64,000 nucleotides of DNA from DTPU01 sp963827855 (GTDB lineage: Bacteria; Planctomycetota; Phycisphaerae; Sedimentisphaerales; Anaerobacaceae). The position numbers and the translations under genes were made by a program. Positions 19,441 to 28,146 of the stretch are shown in pieces (the first letter of the stretch is position 1; each line of letters starts with the position of its first letter). The stretch lies in contig CAWHBY010000002.1 in NCBI GenBank assembly GCA_963827855.1, positions 1,736,001 to 1,800,000 on the forward strand, given 5' to 3'. The notes under the pieces were generated by a model, which did no database searches, had not been told where the DNA came from, and was given only the letters and a program-made list of their open reading frames with translations.

Positions 19441-19743
19441 TCATTTCCTCCTGCCGATGATGTCCCTGAGCGCCTTCACATGCTCGCTGAACGCGTCACG
19501 GCCCCTATCCGTTGCAGCGACGAACGTCTTGGGTTTGCGGGCGATGAATGTCTTCTCGATCTTGACATACTTCGCCTCCTCAAGCCTTGCCAGGTGCGCC
19601 CCGAGATTGCCATCCGTCAGTTTCAGCAGTTCCCGCAGATACACGAATTCCATCTGCTCACCCGCGCCCAGTGCTACAAGGCTCGCCATGATCTGCAATC
19701 GCGCCGGCTGATGTATTACATTGTCAAGCTCGCCCATATTCAT
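19441..19743 (-). CDS. Winged-helix transcriptional regulator (ArsR-like, HTH_34 type)
   Basis: 100 residues from ATG 19743, which overlaps the stop of the upstream gene (ATGA). The family is recognised from GELDNVIHQPARLQIMASL, EFVYLRELLKLTDGNLGAHLARLEEAKYV and the wing KTFVAATDRGRDAF. This class usually sits directly after a membrane-protein gene, exactly as here, and probably represses that pair. Confidence 0.85.
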   Translation of the reverse strand: MNMGELDNVIHQPARLQIMASLVALGAGEQMEFVYLRELLKLTDGNLGAHLARLEEAKYVKIEKTFIARKPKTFVAATDRGRDAFSEHVKALRDIIGRRK

Positions 19744-20336
19744 CTCCATCTCAGATACATATAGAGCCCGGTCCCAAGCATACCCCCGCCAAAGGTCACC
19801 GCCATCCACAGGCAATAGTACATGGGGTGTAGCACAAGGCAGCCCACAAGCGTTGACGCCGTGATGACGATGCCCAGTACCACCATGATCCAGCTACAGA
19901 ACCACAGACCCAGCACTACGCATGAGAACAATGCCACCATGCACAGAAACGCGTTCATCCGTATGCCGTCGTCGGGCCTGAGTACGGCCAGGTACGCACA
20001 CGCATAGGCGAAGGTAAGCAGCCAGAGAAGTTGCGTCCGCAGTACCAGGCTCTTGTCCAGAGGATTCCGTGTCGCTGGACCGCGTCTGCTCTCGCGCACG
20101 AGGAAAATGACCATGCCCGCAACGCCCACCATACTCCCCGCTGGAAACATCCAGCCGCTCGATCTCGGAAAGAAATGCGACCCCAGATAGCAGACCGTCC
20201 AGATCGCCCCCCACAACACCATGAATGGACTGCCATACCCCTCTACCACAGCTCTGCGAGTCTTTGATGTCGTATCGCTGATCGATGCCAGCAATTCCTT
20301 TGCGTCTTGTTCAGAAACGTTCATGGCCATCTCCAC
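19740..20336 (-). CDS. Multi-pass membrane protein paired with winged-helix regulator
   Basis: 198 residues. The N-terminal 35 residues are soluble and helical (SEQDAKELLASISDTTSKTRRAV). About five membrane helices follow, beginning SPFMVLWGAIWTVCYLGSHF and ending GGGMLGTGLYMYLRW. The stop overlaps the start codon of the regulator, so the two are translationally coupled. The pair is a recurrent bacterial arrangement of unknown physiological role. Confidence 0.75.
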   Translation of the reverse strand: MEMAMNVSEQDAKELLASISDTTSKTRRAVVEGYGSPFMVLWGAIWTVCYLGSHFFPRSSGWMFPAGSMVGVAGMVIFLVRESRRGPATRNPLDKSLVLRTQLLWLLTFAYACAYLAVLRPDDGIRMNAFLCMVALFSCVVLGLWFCSWIMVVLGIVITASTLVGCLVLHPMYYCLWMAVTFGGGMLGTGLYMYLRWR

Positions 20337-20545
20337 ATATCAGAACCATCTATTAGAACTGCACTACAGAGTACTCTACGGCGCAGAGTAAGACATGTCA
20401 AGACCTTTATTGCCGAATTGTGGGAGTCTGCTACACGGCTTCAGCAGCCGCCAGTCCTGTGAGGAGAAGGGGGTATCTGCTCAATTCCCTGTTCACGTGG
20501 AAGCGGCCCAGTGCCCAGATTCAAAGCCGGAGCCCTTTCTGCCAC

Positions 20546-21654
20546 CTACAGGGAGCGGACGATTCCTGACTCGGGACGCGATTCCGCGTATCGCTCGGTC
20601 AGTTCTGCCACCAAGGTCTCCACGAGCTTCTTGACGGACACGATCTCGTGACATCGCCAGGCGTTGGAGCCGGCGAACGCGAAGGACTCCTCCAGGCGGC
20701 CCTGGGCCGCCTGCGTCAAGACCTCGGCGATACAGTAGGGAGCCTTCCGCGGATCACAGGACCGTAGACAATGATACTTGCAGTTGAACGGCACGGTCTT
20801 GCCCTGTTTGATGCTCGCGACAAAGGCATTGTCGATGACTCGTCCCGGCATGCCCACCGGGCTATCGATGATCGCGATGTCTTCCTGCCGGGCGGCCAGA
20901 TAGGCTGTCTTGAAGTTCTCGTGAACATCGCATTCGTCCGTACACACGAATCGCGTCGCCATCTGGACACCCGAAGCGCCCAGGTCAAGAAAGCGGGCGA
21001 TGTCCCGGCCGTCGAAGATTCCGCCCGCGGCGATCACGGGGATGCGGGGCGTGAAGGCGTTCGCCGCCTCCACGACGGCGACCACCGTCTGCTCCAGTGT
21101 TGAGGCGGTCCGGTCCGCCAGACTCTCTTTGGAGTACCCCAGATGCCCGCCGGCCATCGGACCTTCCACGACTACGGCATCCGGCAGGCGATGGAAGTGA
21201 GTTTGCCACCGTCGGCAGATGATGAGAACGTCCGGGCGGACGAGACGATGGGAATCAGGCTGATGTCGCTGTCGCCCACGTATCCCGGCAACCCCAGGGG
21301 TAGGCCGGCACCGGAGATGATCATGTCCGCCTTCTCCTCTGCGGCCACTCTAACGAGACTCTCGTAGTCCGTCAGCGCCACCAGGATATTGACGCCGAGC
21401 GGGCCGTTGGTCAGACGTCGGGCCTTGCGGATCTCCGCCCGGAAGATCTCCAGGCCCAGCTTTCGGGCGTCGGCGCCGCGGACGCTCTCGAAGAACCCCA
21501 GCCCCGCACTGGCAATGACCCCCGCGCAGCCGGTGTTTGCCACCGCGGCGGCCAGGTTGCGCACCGAGACGCGAACCCCCATTCCCCCCTGAATCACCGG
21601 CGGGTAGATCTCCAGATTCCTTATTCTCAGCGGCGGTATTCTGTTTTCGTGCAT
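20546..21654 (-). CDS. Nitronate monooxygenase / 2-nitropropane dioxygenase-like, frameshifted
   Basis: Start ATG 21654 with GAGGTG 5 bases upstream. Frame 1 covers the N-terminal half (YPPVIQGGMGVRVSVRNLAAAV, GVNILVALTDYESLVRVA, MIISGAGLPLGLPG) and frame 2 the C-terminal half from VVEGPMAGGHLGYS through IPVIAAGGIFDGRDIARFLDLGASGVQMATRFV. One base is missing near 21225, in the TTCTCATC context where an extra base restores the frame. The FMN-binding TIM barrel and the GHLG motif are as expected for the family. The C-terminus carries a Cys-rich stretch (CKYHCLRSCDPRKAPYC) seen in some relatives. The enzyme would oxidise nitronates or reduce enoyl-type substrates. Confidence 0.78.
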
Positions 21655-21829
21655 CGGACACCTCGTAAAACCTACTGGGGCGAGTTCTGAGAGGTTGCTT
21701 TCGAGAGTCTGTGCGCTGTTGCGAAGTGCCGTTCTGCCGAAAACTACATCCACGAGTCGGACTCATGTACCGAACCCGCCCTGATCATACCGTGAACATA
21801 CCCGTTCTATCCTCGAAAGCAAGCGCCAA

Positions 21830-22312
21830 TTCGGTGTCTATCCGCGGCGAAGACCCATGGCCGCCAATCGCACCATCCAGACGGGGGCTCTCCTCAGCTA
21901 CCGGGCCTGCGATGACCTGAAGGCCTCCGGCTACATCGGGTCGGGTATCTCCGCCACCACCGGCTTGGCCAGCAGGATCAATGACTCCTGCCAGCCCAGG
22001 GTGCAGGCCTCCACGGGGATCACATCAGGGATTCCCGCCTGGGTGATGTTCAGTTCGGTGCCGACGGATACGCATCTGAATGTGACCGCGGTCTCCATCT
22101 GGCCTGGCAGACGTGGGTCGTCGAAGGTGTCCGTGTAGCGGATCCGTTCATTCGGCACCCACTCCAGAAAGGTGCAGCCGAACTGTGTTTGGCATTATCT
22201 GCCCCCTTTCGTGCCACCCGTTCACCCTAAGTCTCCGTGCCAAGGGGTCCTGTGAACCCCGCGGCTCGTGCCCTGCTAATGATACTGCCCGTCAAGAGAA
22301 ATTGTTCCGGAA
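21830..22312. repeat. Segmental duplication, deleted copy (partner 16190-16852)
   Basis: Matches the flanks and the 3' part of the SRPBCC gene region at 16190-16852, with an internal loss of about 200 bases. Bases 22313-22470 hold nothing recognisable. Confidence 0.75.
21931..22195 (-). pseudogene. Truncated SRPBCC / AHSA1-family pseudogene
   Basis: Starts like its partner (MPNTVRLH from the ATG at 22195), then jumps directly to the segment equivalent to FLELVPNDRIRYTDAF, with a frame change that creates a stop after about 15 codons. The downstream frame (PNERIRYTDTFDDPRLPGQM to the GWQESLILLAKPV helix) remains readable. It is a deletion pseudogene of the 16287-16736 gene. Confidence 0.8.
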
Positions 22313-22470
22313 GACACCCACAGGGAGCCGCTGCGCGTCCTGAGTCCAATAGATCCCTCCACTACGGCCCGCCGTTGGGGGCCTTCGGTCGGGATGACGG
22401 TGTCGTAGGAAATCCCATGATGCAAACCCAGACGCATCATCCCCAATCCAGCGCCAGCCATCTGAGGGTG

Positions 22471-23196
22471 TCACGCAGTGTCCTTTGCGCACTCGATGAT
22501 GACTTCCTTGACGCACGCGGCGGGTGAGAGGCTGAGGAGCCAGCGGATGGTCTTGGCGAGGTCTGCAGGCTGAATCATGTCCTTGTGGCCGAGCGGGGTG
22601 CCTGCCTCCTGGGCCATGTCCGTGTCCACCCACGAGGGGCACAGCGCAGTGACCTTGATTCCGGAGGCGGACAGCTCCTTGTACAAGGATTCGCTCAGTC
22701 CGACCAGGGCAAACTTCGAGGCGGAATATGCGCCCTCGTCCGCGAAGCCGACCTTGCCTGCCCTGGACGCCACGTTGAAGATGTGGCCGCTGTGCCGGTC
22801 CTTCATCACGGGTGCGACCGCCTGCACAAAGGCCAGGCTGGCGGTCACGTTGACTGCCATGAGCTGGCTGAACTGCTGGGCTGAGACGTCGAGTATGCCC
22901 GGCAACCACATACCCGCGTTGTTGACCAGCACATCCACCCTGCCACACCTCCGCACGATGGACTCTGCGGTCCTGTAGGCGGCGTCGAAGTTCCCCACGT
23001 CGACTGAGAAGACCGAAGGTTCCAGCTCTGCGGCCGGACGCACCGAGCGGATGATCTCCTGGGCTGCGCCGTCGAGCTGCTCCTGCGAGCGGGCAACCAG
23101 CATGGTCCTGTAGCCATCCTGGGCCAGGGCCAGGGCGATGGCCTTGCCGATGCCTCGGCCTGCGCCCGTGATGATCGCAACCGGATGATCCTTCAT
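22471..23196 (-). CDS. Short-chain dehydrogenase/reductase
   Basis: 241 residues with the full classical SDR pattern: TGAGRGIGKAIA nucleotide-binding loop (about 10-21), VDVLVNNAG (about 87-95), catalytic Ser in NVASRAGKVG and YSASK (Tyr and Lys, about 157-161), then CPSWVDTDMA. It would be an NAD(P)-dependent oxidoreductase, FabG-like. No operon partner indicates the substrate. Confidence 0.88.
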   Translation of the reverse strand: MKDHPVAIITGAGRGIGKAIALALAQDGYRTMLVARSQEQLDGAAQEIIRSVRPAAELEPSVFSVDVGNFDAAYRTAESIVRRCGRVDVLVNNAGMWLPGILDVSAQQFSQLMAVNVTASLAFVQAVAPVMKDRHSGHIFNVASRAGKVGFADEGAYSASKFALVGLSESLYKELSASGIKVTALCPSWVDTDMAQEAGTPLGHKDMIQPADLAKTIRWLLSLSPAACVKEVIIECAKDTA

Positions 23197-23257
23197 TCTT
23201 CCCTCTCTTCAATGCTGATTACGGCAACCAATGGCTGATGCGTGGTTCTGCAACCAC

Positions 23258-23395
23258 GGGGAGTCAGGAGACAGGAGACAGGAGTCAGCAGACAGTAGGG
23301 CTGGAAGTCGGCCCCAGGCCATCAGGCGGCCGGTTCTTCTTCCTCCTGTCTCCTATCTCTTCACTCCTGCCTCCTTGGTTTTGGTACAGAGTTCT
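23258..23395. repeat. Intergenic palindrome built of GGAGACA words
   Basis: The left arm (about 23258-23300) repeats GGAGTCAGGAGACAGGAGAC variants. The right arm (about 23338-23385) carries the degenerate complement (CTTCCTCCTGTCTCCTATCT). A GC-rich loop of about 40 bases lies between. It sits between the ends of the apt and SDR units and may act as a 3' RNA hairpin. Confidence 0.65.
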
Positions 23396-23921
23396 AGTAC
23401 TTCAGTGCCACGCTGATCTTGCGGCCGGCGAGCTTGGCCTTGCCGCCGAGGTTCGTCAGCTCGATCAGGAACGTAACGCCTGCGACCGTTCCGCCGACCT
23501 GCTCGATGAGCTGGCAGGCAGCCCGCATCGTCCCTCCGGTGGCCAGGAGGTCGTCCACCAGAAGAACCCTGGCCCCCCTCTTGACGGCGTCTGCGTGGAC
23601 CTCCAGGGTGTCTGTGCCGTATTCCAGATCATAGGTGACCCGCTGCGTCTTGCAGGGAAGCTTGCCTTTCTTGCGGATGGGAACCAGGCCTGCCTCGAGC
23701 CGCTCCGCGACCGCTGACCCGAAAATGAAGCCGCGGGCCTCGACCGCTGCGACAACATCGATCATGCCCTTGGGGAACTCCCGGCACAATGCCTCGATGG
23801 CCACAGAGAACGCCTTCGGATCTGCAAGCAAGGGTGTGATATCGCGAAATAAGATGCCCGACTTCGGCCAGTCCGGGACCGCCCGGATGTATCTGGCCAG
23901 ATCGACGTTCTTGCCTGCCAT
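23394..23921 (-). CDS. apt: Adenine phosphoribosyltransferase
   Basis: 175 residues, the usual length. It converts adenine and PRPP to AMP in purine salvage. Family motifs: IRAVPDWPKSGILFRDITPLL at the N-terminus, VAAVEARGFIFGSAVA, and the PRPP loop VLLVDDLLATGGTMRAAC. Start taken at the ATG giving MAGKNVDLARYI; an ATG 27 bases upstream is less family-like. Convergent or divergent neighbours only, so probably monocistronic. Confidence 0.92.
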   Translation of the reverse strand: MAGKNVDLARYIRAVPDWPKSGILFRDITPLLADPKAFSVAIEALCREFPKGMIDVVAAVEARGFIFGSAVAERLEAGLVPIRKKGKLPCKTQRVTYDLEYGTDTLEVHADAVKRGARVLLVDDLLATGGTMRAACQLIEQVGGTVAGVTFLIELTNLGGKAKLAGRKISVALKY

Positions 23922-24018
23922 GGTCCAACCCTTCCCAGATGCACTCAATAGTCAGGAGACACCGGGCTTATTGTGCCCTCGCCTCTTTCCGAACACAAGG
24001 CAAACCTCCCGCTAGGCG

Positions 24019-24047
24019 TTGACAAGTCCTGCACCAGGCCGTAGGAT
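24019..24047 (+). promoter_or_regulatory. Sigma-70-type promoter for kdsB-pyrG
   Basis: TTGACA at 24019-24024 and TAGGAT at 24042-24047 with a 17-base spacer, about 95 bases before the kdsB start. The spacing is ideal and the -35 box is a consensus match. Confidence 0.6.
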
Positions 24048-24141
24048 AATGGCCCATGGGTTGTGACACGTTCCCTAGAGGTCTGCCGAATTGACGGATT
24101 GCTCGTATGAATCGCCTTGAGCGGTAGGAGTGTGGACCAAC

Positions 24142-24885
24142 GTGAAGGTCGCGGTGGTAATTCCAGCACGGTATGATTCAAAACGATTCCCTGGCAAGGT
24201 TCTGGCCAAGGATACGGGCAAGTATCTGGTCCAGCACACCTATGAGCAGGCCATCAAGGCCAAGCTCGCCTCTGAGGTCCTCGTCGCCGCAGACGATGAG
24301 CGGATCGCCGCAGCGGTCAAGGCCTTCGGAGGACGGTGTGTGATGACCTCCGAAGATCACCAGAGCGGCACGGACCGTATCGCCGAGGTTGCCTCCACGC
24401 TCAAGAGTGACGTCATCGTCAACCTTCAGGCAGACGAACCTGAGATCAACCCCTCGCATATCGACCGGGTCGTGGAGCTGCTGAACGAGACCGGCGACGG
24501 AGACATGGCCACCCTGGGCTGCGAGTTCCAGAATCCGCAGCAGATAGCAGATCCCAACATCGTCAAGGTCGTCACCGACTCGTTCGGAAGGGCGATCTAC
24601 TTCTCCAGGGCAGTCATTCCATACGACCGCGATGCGCGTGGGGTTGGCCCCATACAGAACTACCTCCGTCATATTGGGATCTATGCGTATCGTAGGGAAT
24701 TTCTTCTGGAGCTGACCACGCTATCGCAGACTCCGCTGGAGAAGATCGAGAAGCTCGAACAACTGCGGGCGATCGAGAATGGCCACACGATCCTGGTCGG
24801 CCAGGTCGAGCACATCAGCGATGGAATCGATACGCCCCAGCAATACGAGGAATTCGTCAAGAGGTACAAATCGCGATTGACCTAG
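24142..24885 (+). CDS. kdsB: 3-deoxy-manno-octulosonate cytidylyltransferase (CMP-KDO synthetase)
   Basis: 247 residues. It activates KDO with CTP for lipopolysaccharide. Signatures: KVAVVIPARYDSKRFPGK at the start, TSEDHQSGTDRIAEV, VNLQADEPEINP, and IGIYAYRREFLLEL. I choose GTG 24142 because the family begins M-K-V-A-V-V-I-P-A-R-Y and AGGAG lies upstream; GTG 24130 is the alternative. The following gene is CTP synthase, supplying its substrate. KdsB implies an outer membrane with KDO-containing lipid A. Confidence 0.93.
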   Translation: MKVAVVIPARYDSKRFPGKVLAKDTGKYLVQHTYEQAIKAKLASEVLVAADDERIAAAVKAFGGRCVMTSEDHQSGTDRIAEVASTLKSDVIVNLQADEPEINPSHIDRVVELLNETGDGDMATLGCEFQNPQQIADPNIVKVVTDSFGRAIYFSRAVIPYDRDARGVGPIQNYLRHIGIYAYRREFLLELTTLSQTPLEKIEKLEQLRAIENGHTILVGQVEHISDGIDTPQQYEEFVKRYKSRLT

Positions 24886-24935
24886 TCGGCCTAGCCACCC
24901 AGGTTGACCGCATCGGAGAATGAGGACAGACAGCC

Positions 24936-26731
24936 ATGCCTGACAGCAAGGAGCTATTGACGCGGATCAGCGATGCCTCGACAGACAGCGAGTTCTTCTC
25001 GCCCATACCGGCTGGCTACAAGAAGGGAAGAACCAAGTACTGCTTCGTCATGGGTACGGTCATGAGCGGCCTGGGCAAGGGGATCTTCTCATCGTGCCTA
25101 GCCAAGCTGCTGCAGGACAAGGGTCTCAAGGTCGCTCCGATCAAGCTGGAGGGCTACCTGAACGTGGACTCCGGCACACTGAACCCCTTCCGCCACGGCG
25201 AGGTCTTTGTGCTGGATGATGGCATGGAATGCGACATGGATCTGGGCACGTACGAGCGGATGCTGGACCAGGATCTGGCCCGCACCAACTTCGCAACCAG
25301 CGGCCAGATCTTCAGTTCCGTGCTCCACAAGGAGCGGCACGGCGACTATCTGGGCCGGGACGTCCAGATGATCCCCCACGTCACCGGCGAGGTCAAGCTC
25401 AGGCTCCGAGAGCTGGCCATGCAGTCCAACGCCGACGTGGTCTTTGTGGAGATCGGCGGCACGGTGGGCGACCTGGAGAACGCCTACTTCATCGAGGCCA
25501 TGCGAGAGCTGGCCTATGAGGAAGGCCCCGGTAGTAGTTGCTTCGTGGCCCTCACGTACATCCTCGAGCCGCCTACCCTGGGCGAACAGAAGTCCAAGGC
25601 CGCCCAACTGGGCATCAGACAACTGATGCAGTGCGGCGTGCAGCCTGATATCATCGCCTGCAGGGCCTCCAATCCCGTGAACGAGAAGGCCCGCCAGAAG
25701 ATCAGCGTCTACAGCAACGTGCCGATCGAGCGGGTCATCAGCCTGCCGGATTCAGCCTCGATCTACATGATCCCGGCCATGCTGCGCGACAATGGCGTGG
25801 ATTTCGAGGTCATCCGGCTTCTGCGGATCGAGGACCGGATCAACCTCCGCCATGAGCGCAAGGCGTGGGGCCGGTGGTGCGACTTCACCGACCACATTGG
25901 AACCGCGACCCACGCGGTGACGATCGGAGTCACGGGCAAGTACACCTCGGTCCGGGACAGCTATGCCTCGATCATCCATGCCCTCGAACACGCGGGCATC
26001 GGCCTGGGATGCAACGTGAAGATCGAGTGGATCGACACCACGGGCGTCACGGACAAGAACGCCGCAGCCAAGCTCGCTGGCGTAGACGGCATCATCGTTC
26101 CGGGAGGGTTCGGCACCCGGGCGCAGAGGGCAAGATCGCCAGCATTCGCTACGCCCGCGAAAACGGCCTGCCCTACCTGGGCCTGTGTTTCGGGTTCCAG
26201 ATGGCGGTCCTGGAGTTTGCCCGCAACGTCTGCGGCCTGGCCGGCGCCAACAGCACCGAGATCGATCCCAAGGCCGCAGATCCCGTGATCGACGTGTTGC
26301 CCGAGCAGAAGAAGATCGAAGGCCTGGGCGGCAACATGCGTCTGGGCGGCAGGGACGTGGAGTTGAAGCCCGACACCCTGGCCTGGCGTCTCCTGGGCAA
26401 GATCCCCTCTGCGCGGATGCGGTTCAGGCACAGGTACGAGGTGGATCCCCGGTACATCGAGGCCCTGGAGCGAGGAGGCATGGTGTTCTCAGGAAAGGCG
26501 CCCGACCAGCCCATCATGCAGATCCTGGAGCTTCCGTCGCACCCCTTCTTTGTCGGCACCCAGGCGCACCCGTGCCTGACCTCGCGGCCCTTGCGTCCGC
26601 ACCCACTGTTTGTCGGGCTGGTGGCTGCTGCCCAGCAGCGGCGCCATCCTGACCAAGCCCTGCCAGATGCCGTCGCTGCAGCGGAGAGCATCCGGCTTCA
26701 AGCACAGGTCCAGCCCGTATACGGGCGGTAG
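24936..26731 (+). CDS. pyrG: CTP synthase, frameshifted in the glutaminase linker
   Basis: About 598 codons in two frames. It makes CTP from UTP, ATP and glutamine. The synthetase domain shows GTVMSGLGKGIFSSC, NVDSGTLNPFRHGEVFVLDD and EIGGTVGDLENAYFIEAMRE. The class I glutaminase domain shows VPGGFGTR, the nucleophile in YLGLCFGFQMAV, and SRPLRPHPLFVGLV. At about 26120 the frame shifts by one lost G: the context ACCCGGGCGCAG needs GGGG to read GTRGAEGKIASIRYA. The usual HPE triad motif reads HPCL here, so the Glu appears replaced by Cys. It follows kdsB by 50 bases. The gene is normally essential, so an assembly indel is likely. Confidence 0.88.
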
Positions 26732-26819
26732 CCGAGTCTCGCCAGGGGCTGCATCCCTGCATCTGAATGGCCTTGCGCCGAGATGTGGTCGCTACCTTGC
26801 CAATCTACCGCAACCTCAC

Positions 26820-26862
26820 TTACGCTTCGGACGTCCGAAGCCTTGTGAGAAACGCGGCTAGT
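26820..26862. repeat. Partial copy of the 17093-17350 repeat end
   Basis: GCCTTGTGAGAAACGCGGCTAG followed by TCGCT differs by two substitutions from the right end of the 17093-17350 element, and CACTTACGCTTCGGACGTCC matches the complement of its left interior. It abuts, and shares its last bases with, the stop of the small peptide gene at 26858. Confidence 0.6.
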
Positions 26863-26944
26863 CGCTGATGATCATGCACCCGCTTGTCAGGAGGGCCGCT
26901 AGAGTGACCATGCCGATCAGGAGGATTCGCACGAGTGTCGCCAT
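26858..26944 (-). CDS. 28-residue lipoprotein-like peptide, copy 1
   Basis: ATG 26944 to TAG 26858-26860. The peptide begins MATLVRILLIG and ends LLTSGCMIISD: a short N-terminal Arg, one hydrophobic stretch, a lipobox-like L-x-S-G-C and a six-residue tail. It closely matches the 28-residue copy at 26969-27055 in length and layout, which argues for a real gene pair. The architecture is like entericidin-type small lipoproteins. Too short for standard gene calling. Confidence 0.6.
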   Translation of the reverse strand: MATLVRILLIGMVTLAALLTSGCMIISD

Positions 26945-26968
26945 ATTCCCCAGTCCTTCCAAGCTCGC

Positions 26969-27055
26969 CTAGTCGGATATAATGACGCAGCCGCTTGCCA
27001 ACAAGGCGGCTGCCGCCAGGAGACCCGTCACGATCAGTCTCATCAACACCTGCAT
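26969..27055 (-). CDS. 28-residue lipoprotein-like peptide, copy 2
   Basis: ATG 27055, preceded by AAGGGGTG, to TAG 26969-26971. The peptide begins MQVLMRLIVTG and ends LLASGCVIISD. With copy 1 it shares length, the Arg at position 6, the Gly at 11, the SGC lipobox and the IISD end. It lies 19 bases after the MTA phosphorylase gene on the same strand and 24 bases before copy 1, so the three may be one transcript. Function unknown; a small membrane-anchored lipopeptide is inferred. Confidence 0.62.
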   Translation of the reverse strand: MQVLMRLIVTGLLAAAALLASGCVIISD

Positions 27056-27074
27056 GATGTCACCCCTTGAGGGT

Positions 27075-27950
27075 CTACTCCAAAAGAACCTTGAGCCTTT
27101 CTCTGGCCGCCGGATCGATGGCCGCGGCCTGCGTCCAGACCGCCAGGTCCAGACTCTTGCGGCAGGGACAGGTCTCATCCACCAGTCCGGCGTCGCTGGC
27201 CAAGACCGCCCGGACCAGCTCCAGACAGTTGTCGGTCGCCTTCCTTAGATTGCCCAGGATCTCAGCAATAAGGGTCTTCTTCTCCTTGCCCACCTCGTGC
27301 GTCTGCCAGCAATCATAGTCACTGACCAAGGCAATGAGACTATAGCAGACCTGGGCCTCGCGTGCAAGTTTGGCCTCGGGCATCGCGGTCATGCCGATCA
27401 GGTCACCACCCCAGGTCTGGTGCATCAGCGACTCGGCCCGCGTCGAAAAGGCGGGGCCCTCCATACACACGTAGGTCCCTTTGGCATGGGTGGTGACATG
27501 CAGAGACCTGGCCGTGGCGTCGATCACGCCGTGCGACCGACTGCAAACCGGCTCCGCCATCTCGCAGTGGACTGCGCCGTAATCGTCGAAGAAGCTCGTC
27601 TGGCGCCGCCAGGTCTTGTCAATGAACTGATCCACAGCGACCAGATGTCCCGGCGCGATGGCCTGCCGGAGCGAGCCCACCGCACCGCTGGCAATGATCG
27701 CACGCACGCCGAGTTTCTTGAGGGCAAAGACGTTGGCCGCGTAGGGCACCCGGCTGGGACTGAGGCGGTGTCCATCGCCGTGGCGGTTCAAGAAGGCCAC
27801 GTCACGATCGCCGAACCTGCCCACCAGCACGCCCGCACTGGGCCTGCCAAAGGGCGTGTCCACGTGGTGAACCCTGCTGTGCGTCAGATGCTCGGCCAGG
27901 GCCTCGCCCAGACCCGTTCCGCCGATCAATCCCACCAGTCCCTTGGACAT
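27075..27950 (-). CDS. mtnP: S-methyl-5'-thioadenosine phosphorylase (MTAP/PNP family)
   Basis: 291 residues from ATG 27950, with GGAGG 8-9 bases upstream. It phosphorolyses MTA (or a purine nucleoside) in methionine salvage. Motifs: LIGGTGLGEAL at the N-terminus, FLNRHGDGHRLSPSRVPYAANV, the purine-binding YVCMEGPAFSTRAES, and GMTAMPEAKLAREA, whose T-A-M-P-E form is typical of MTAP. The rest of the methionine salvage pathway is not in the window. Confidence 0.88.
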   Translation of the reverse strand: MSKGLVGLIGGTGLGEALAEHLTHSRVHHVDTPFGRPSAGVLVGRFGDRDVAFLNRHGDGHRLSPSRVPYAANVFALKKLGVRAIIASGAVGSLRQAIAPGHLVAVDQFIDKTWRRQTSFFDDYGAVHCEMAEPVCSRSHGVIDATARSLHVTTHAKGTYVCMEGPAFSTRAESLMHQTWGGDLIGMTAMPEAKLAREAQVCYSLIALVSDYDCWQTHEVGKEKKTLIAEILGNLRKATDNCLELVRAVLASDAGLVDETCPCRKSLDLAVWTQAAAIDPAARERLKVLLE

Positions 27951-28002
27951 ACCACGTGCCTCCATGTGGACGTTTTGGGGGTAGTGTACCGCCTGGCCTC
28001 TG

Positions 28003-28146
28003 ACCAGGCAAGAATGCAGGAAACAAGAAGCAAGCGAAAGGAGACAGAAGGTGCGACGAAGGACCGAGCATCAGACGCAACGGGTAGGATGGCTGCTCCC
28101 ACCCTACCCGCTTACTTCCTGTATCTTGCCTCTTACTTCTTTCCTA
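28003..28146. repeat. Intergenic palindrome built of AGGAAACAAGAAG words
   Basis: The left arm (about 28003-28050) repeats GCAAGAATGCAGGAAACAAG variants. The right arm (about 28110-28146) is the degenerate complement (CTTACTTCCTGTATCTTGCC). The loop contains its own hairpin, GGGTAGGATGG...CCCACCCTACCC. It lies between the 3' end of the CotH gene and the MTAP start. Confidence 0.65.
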
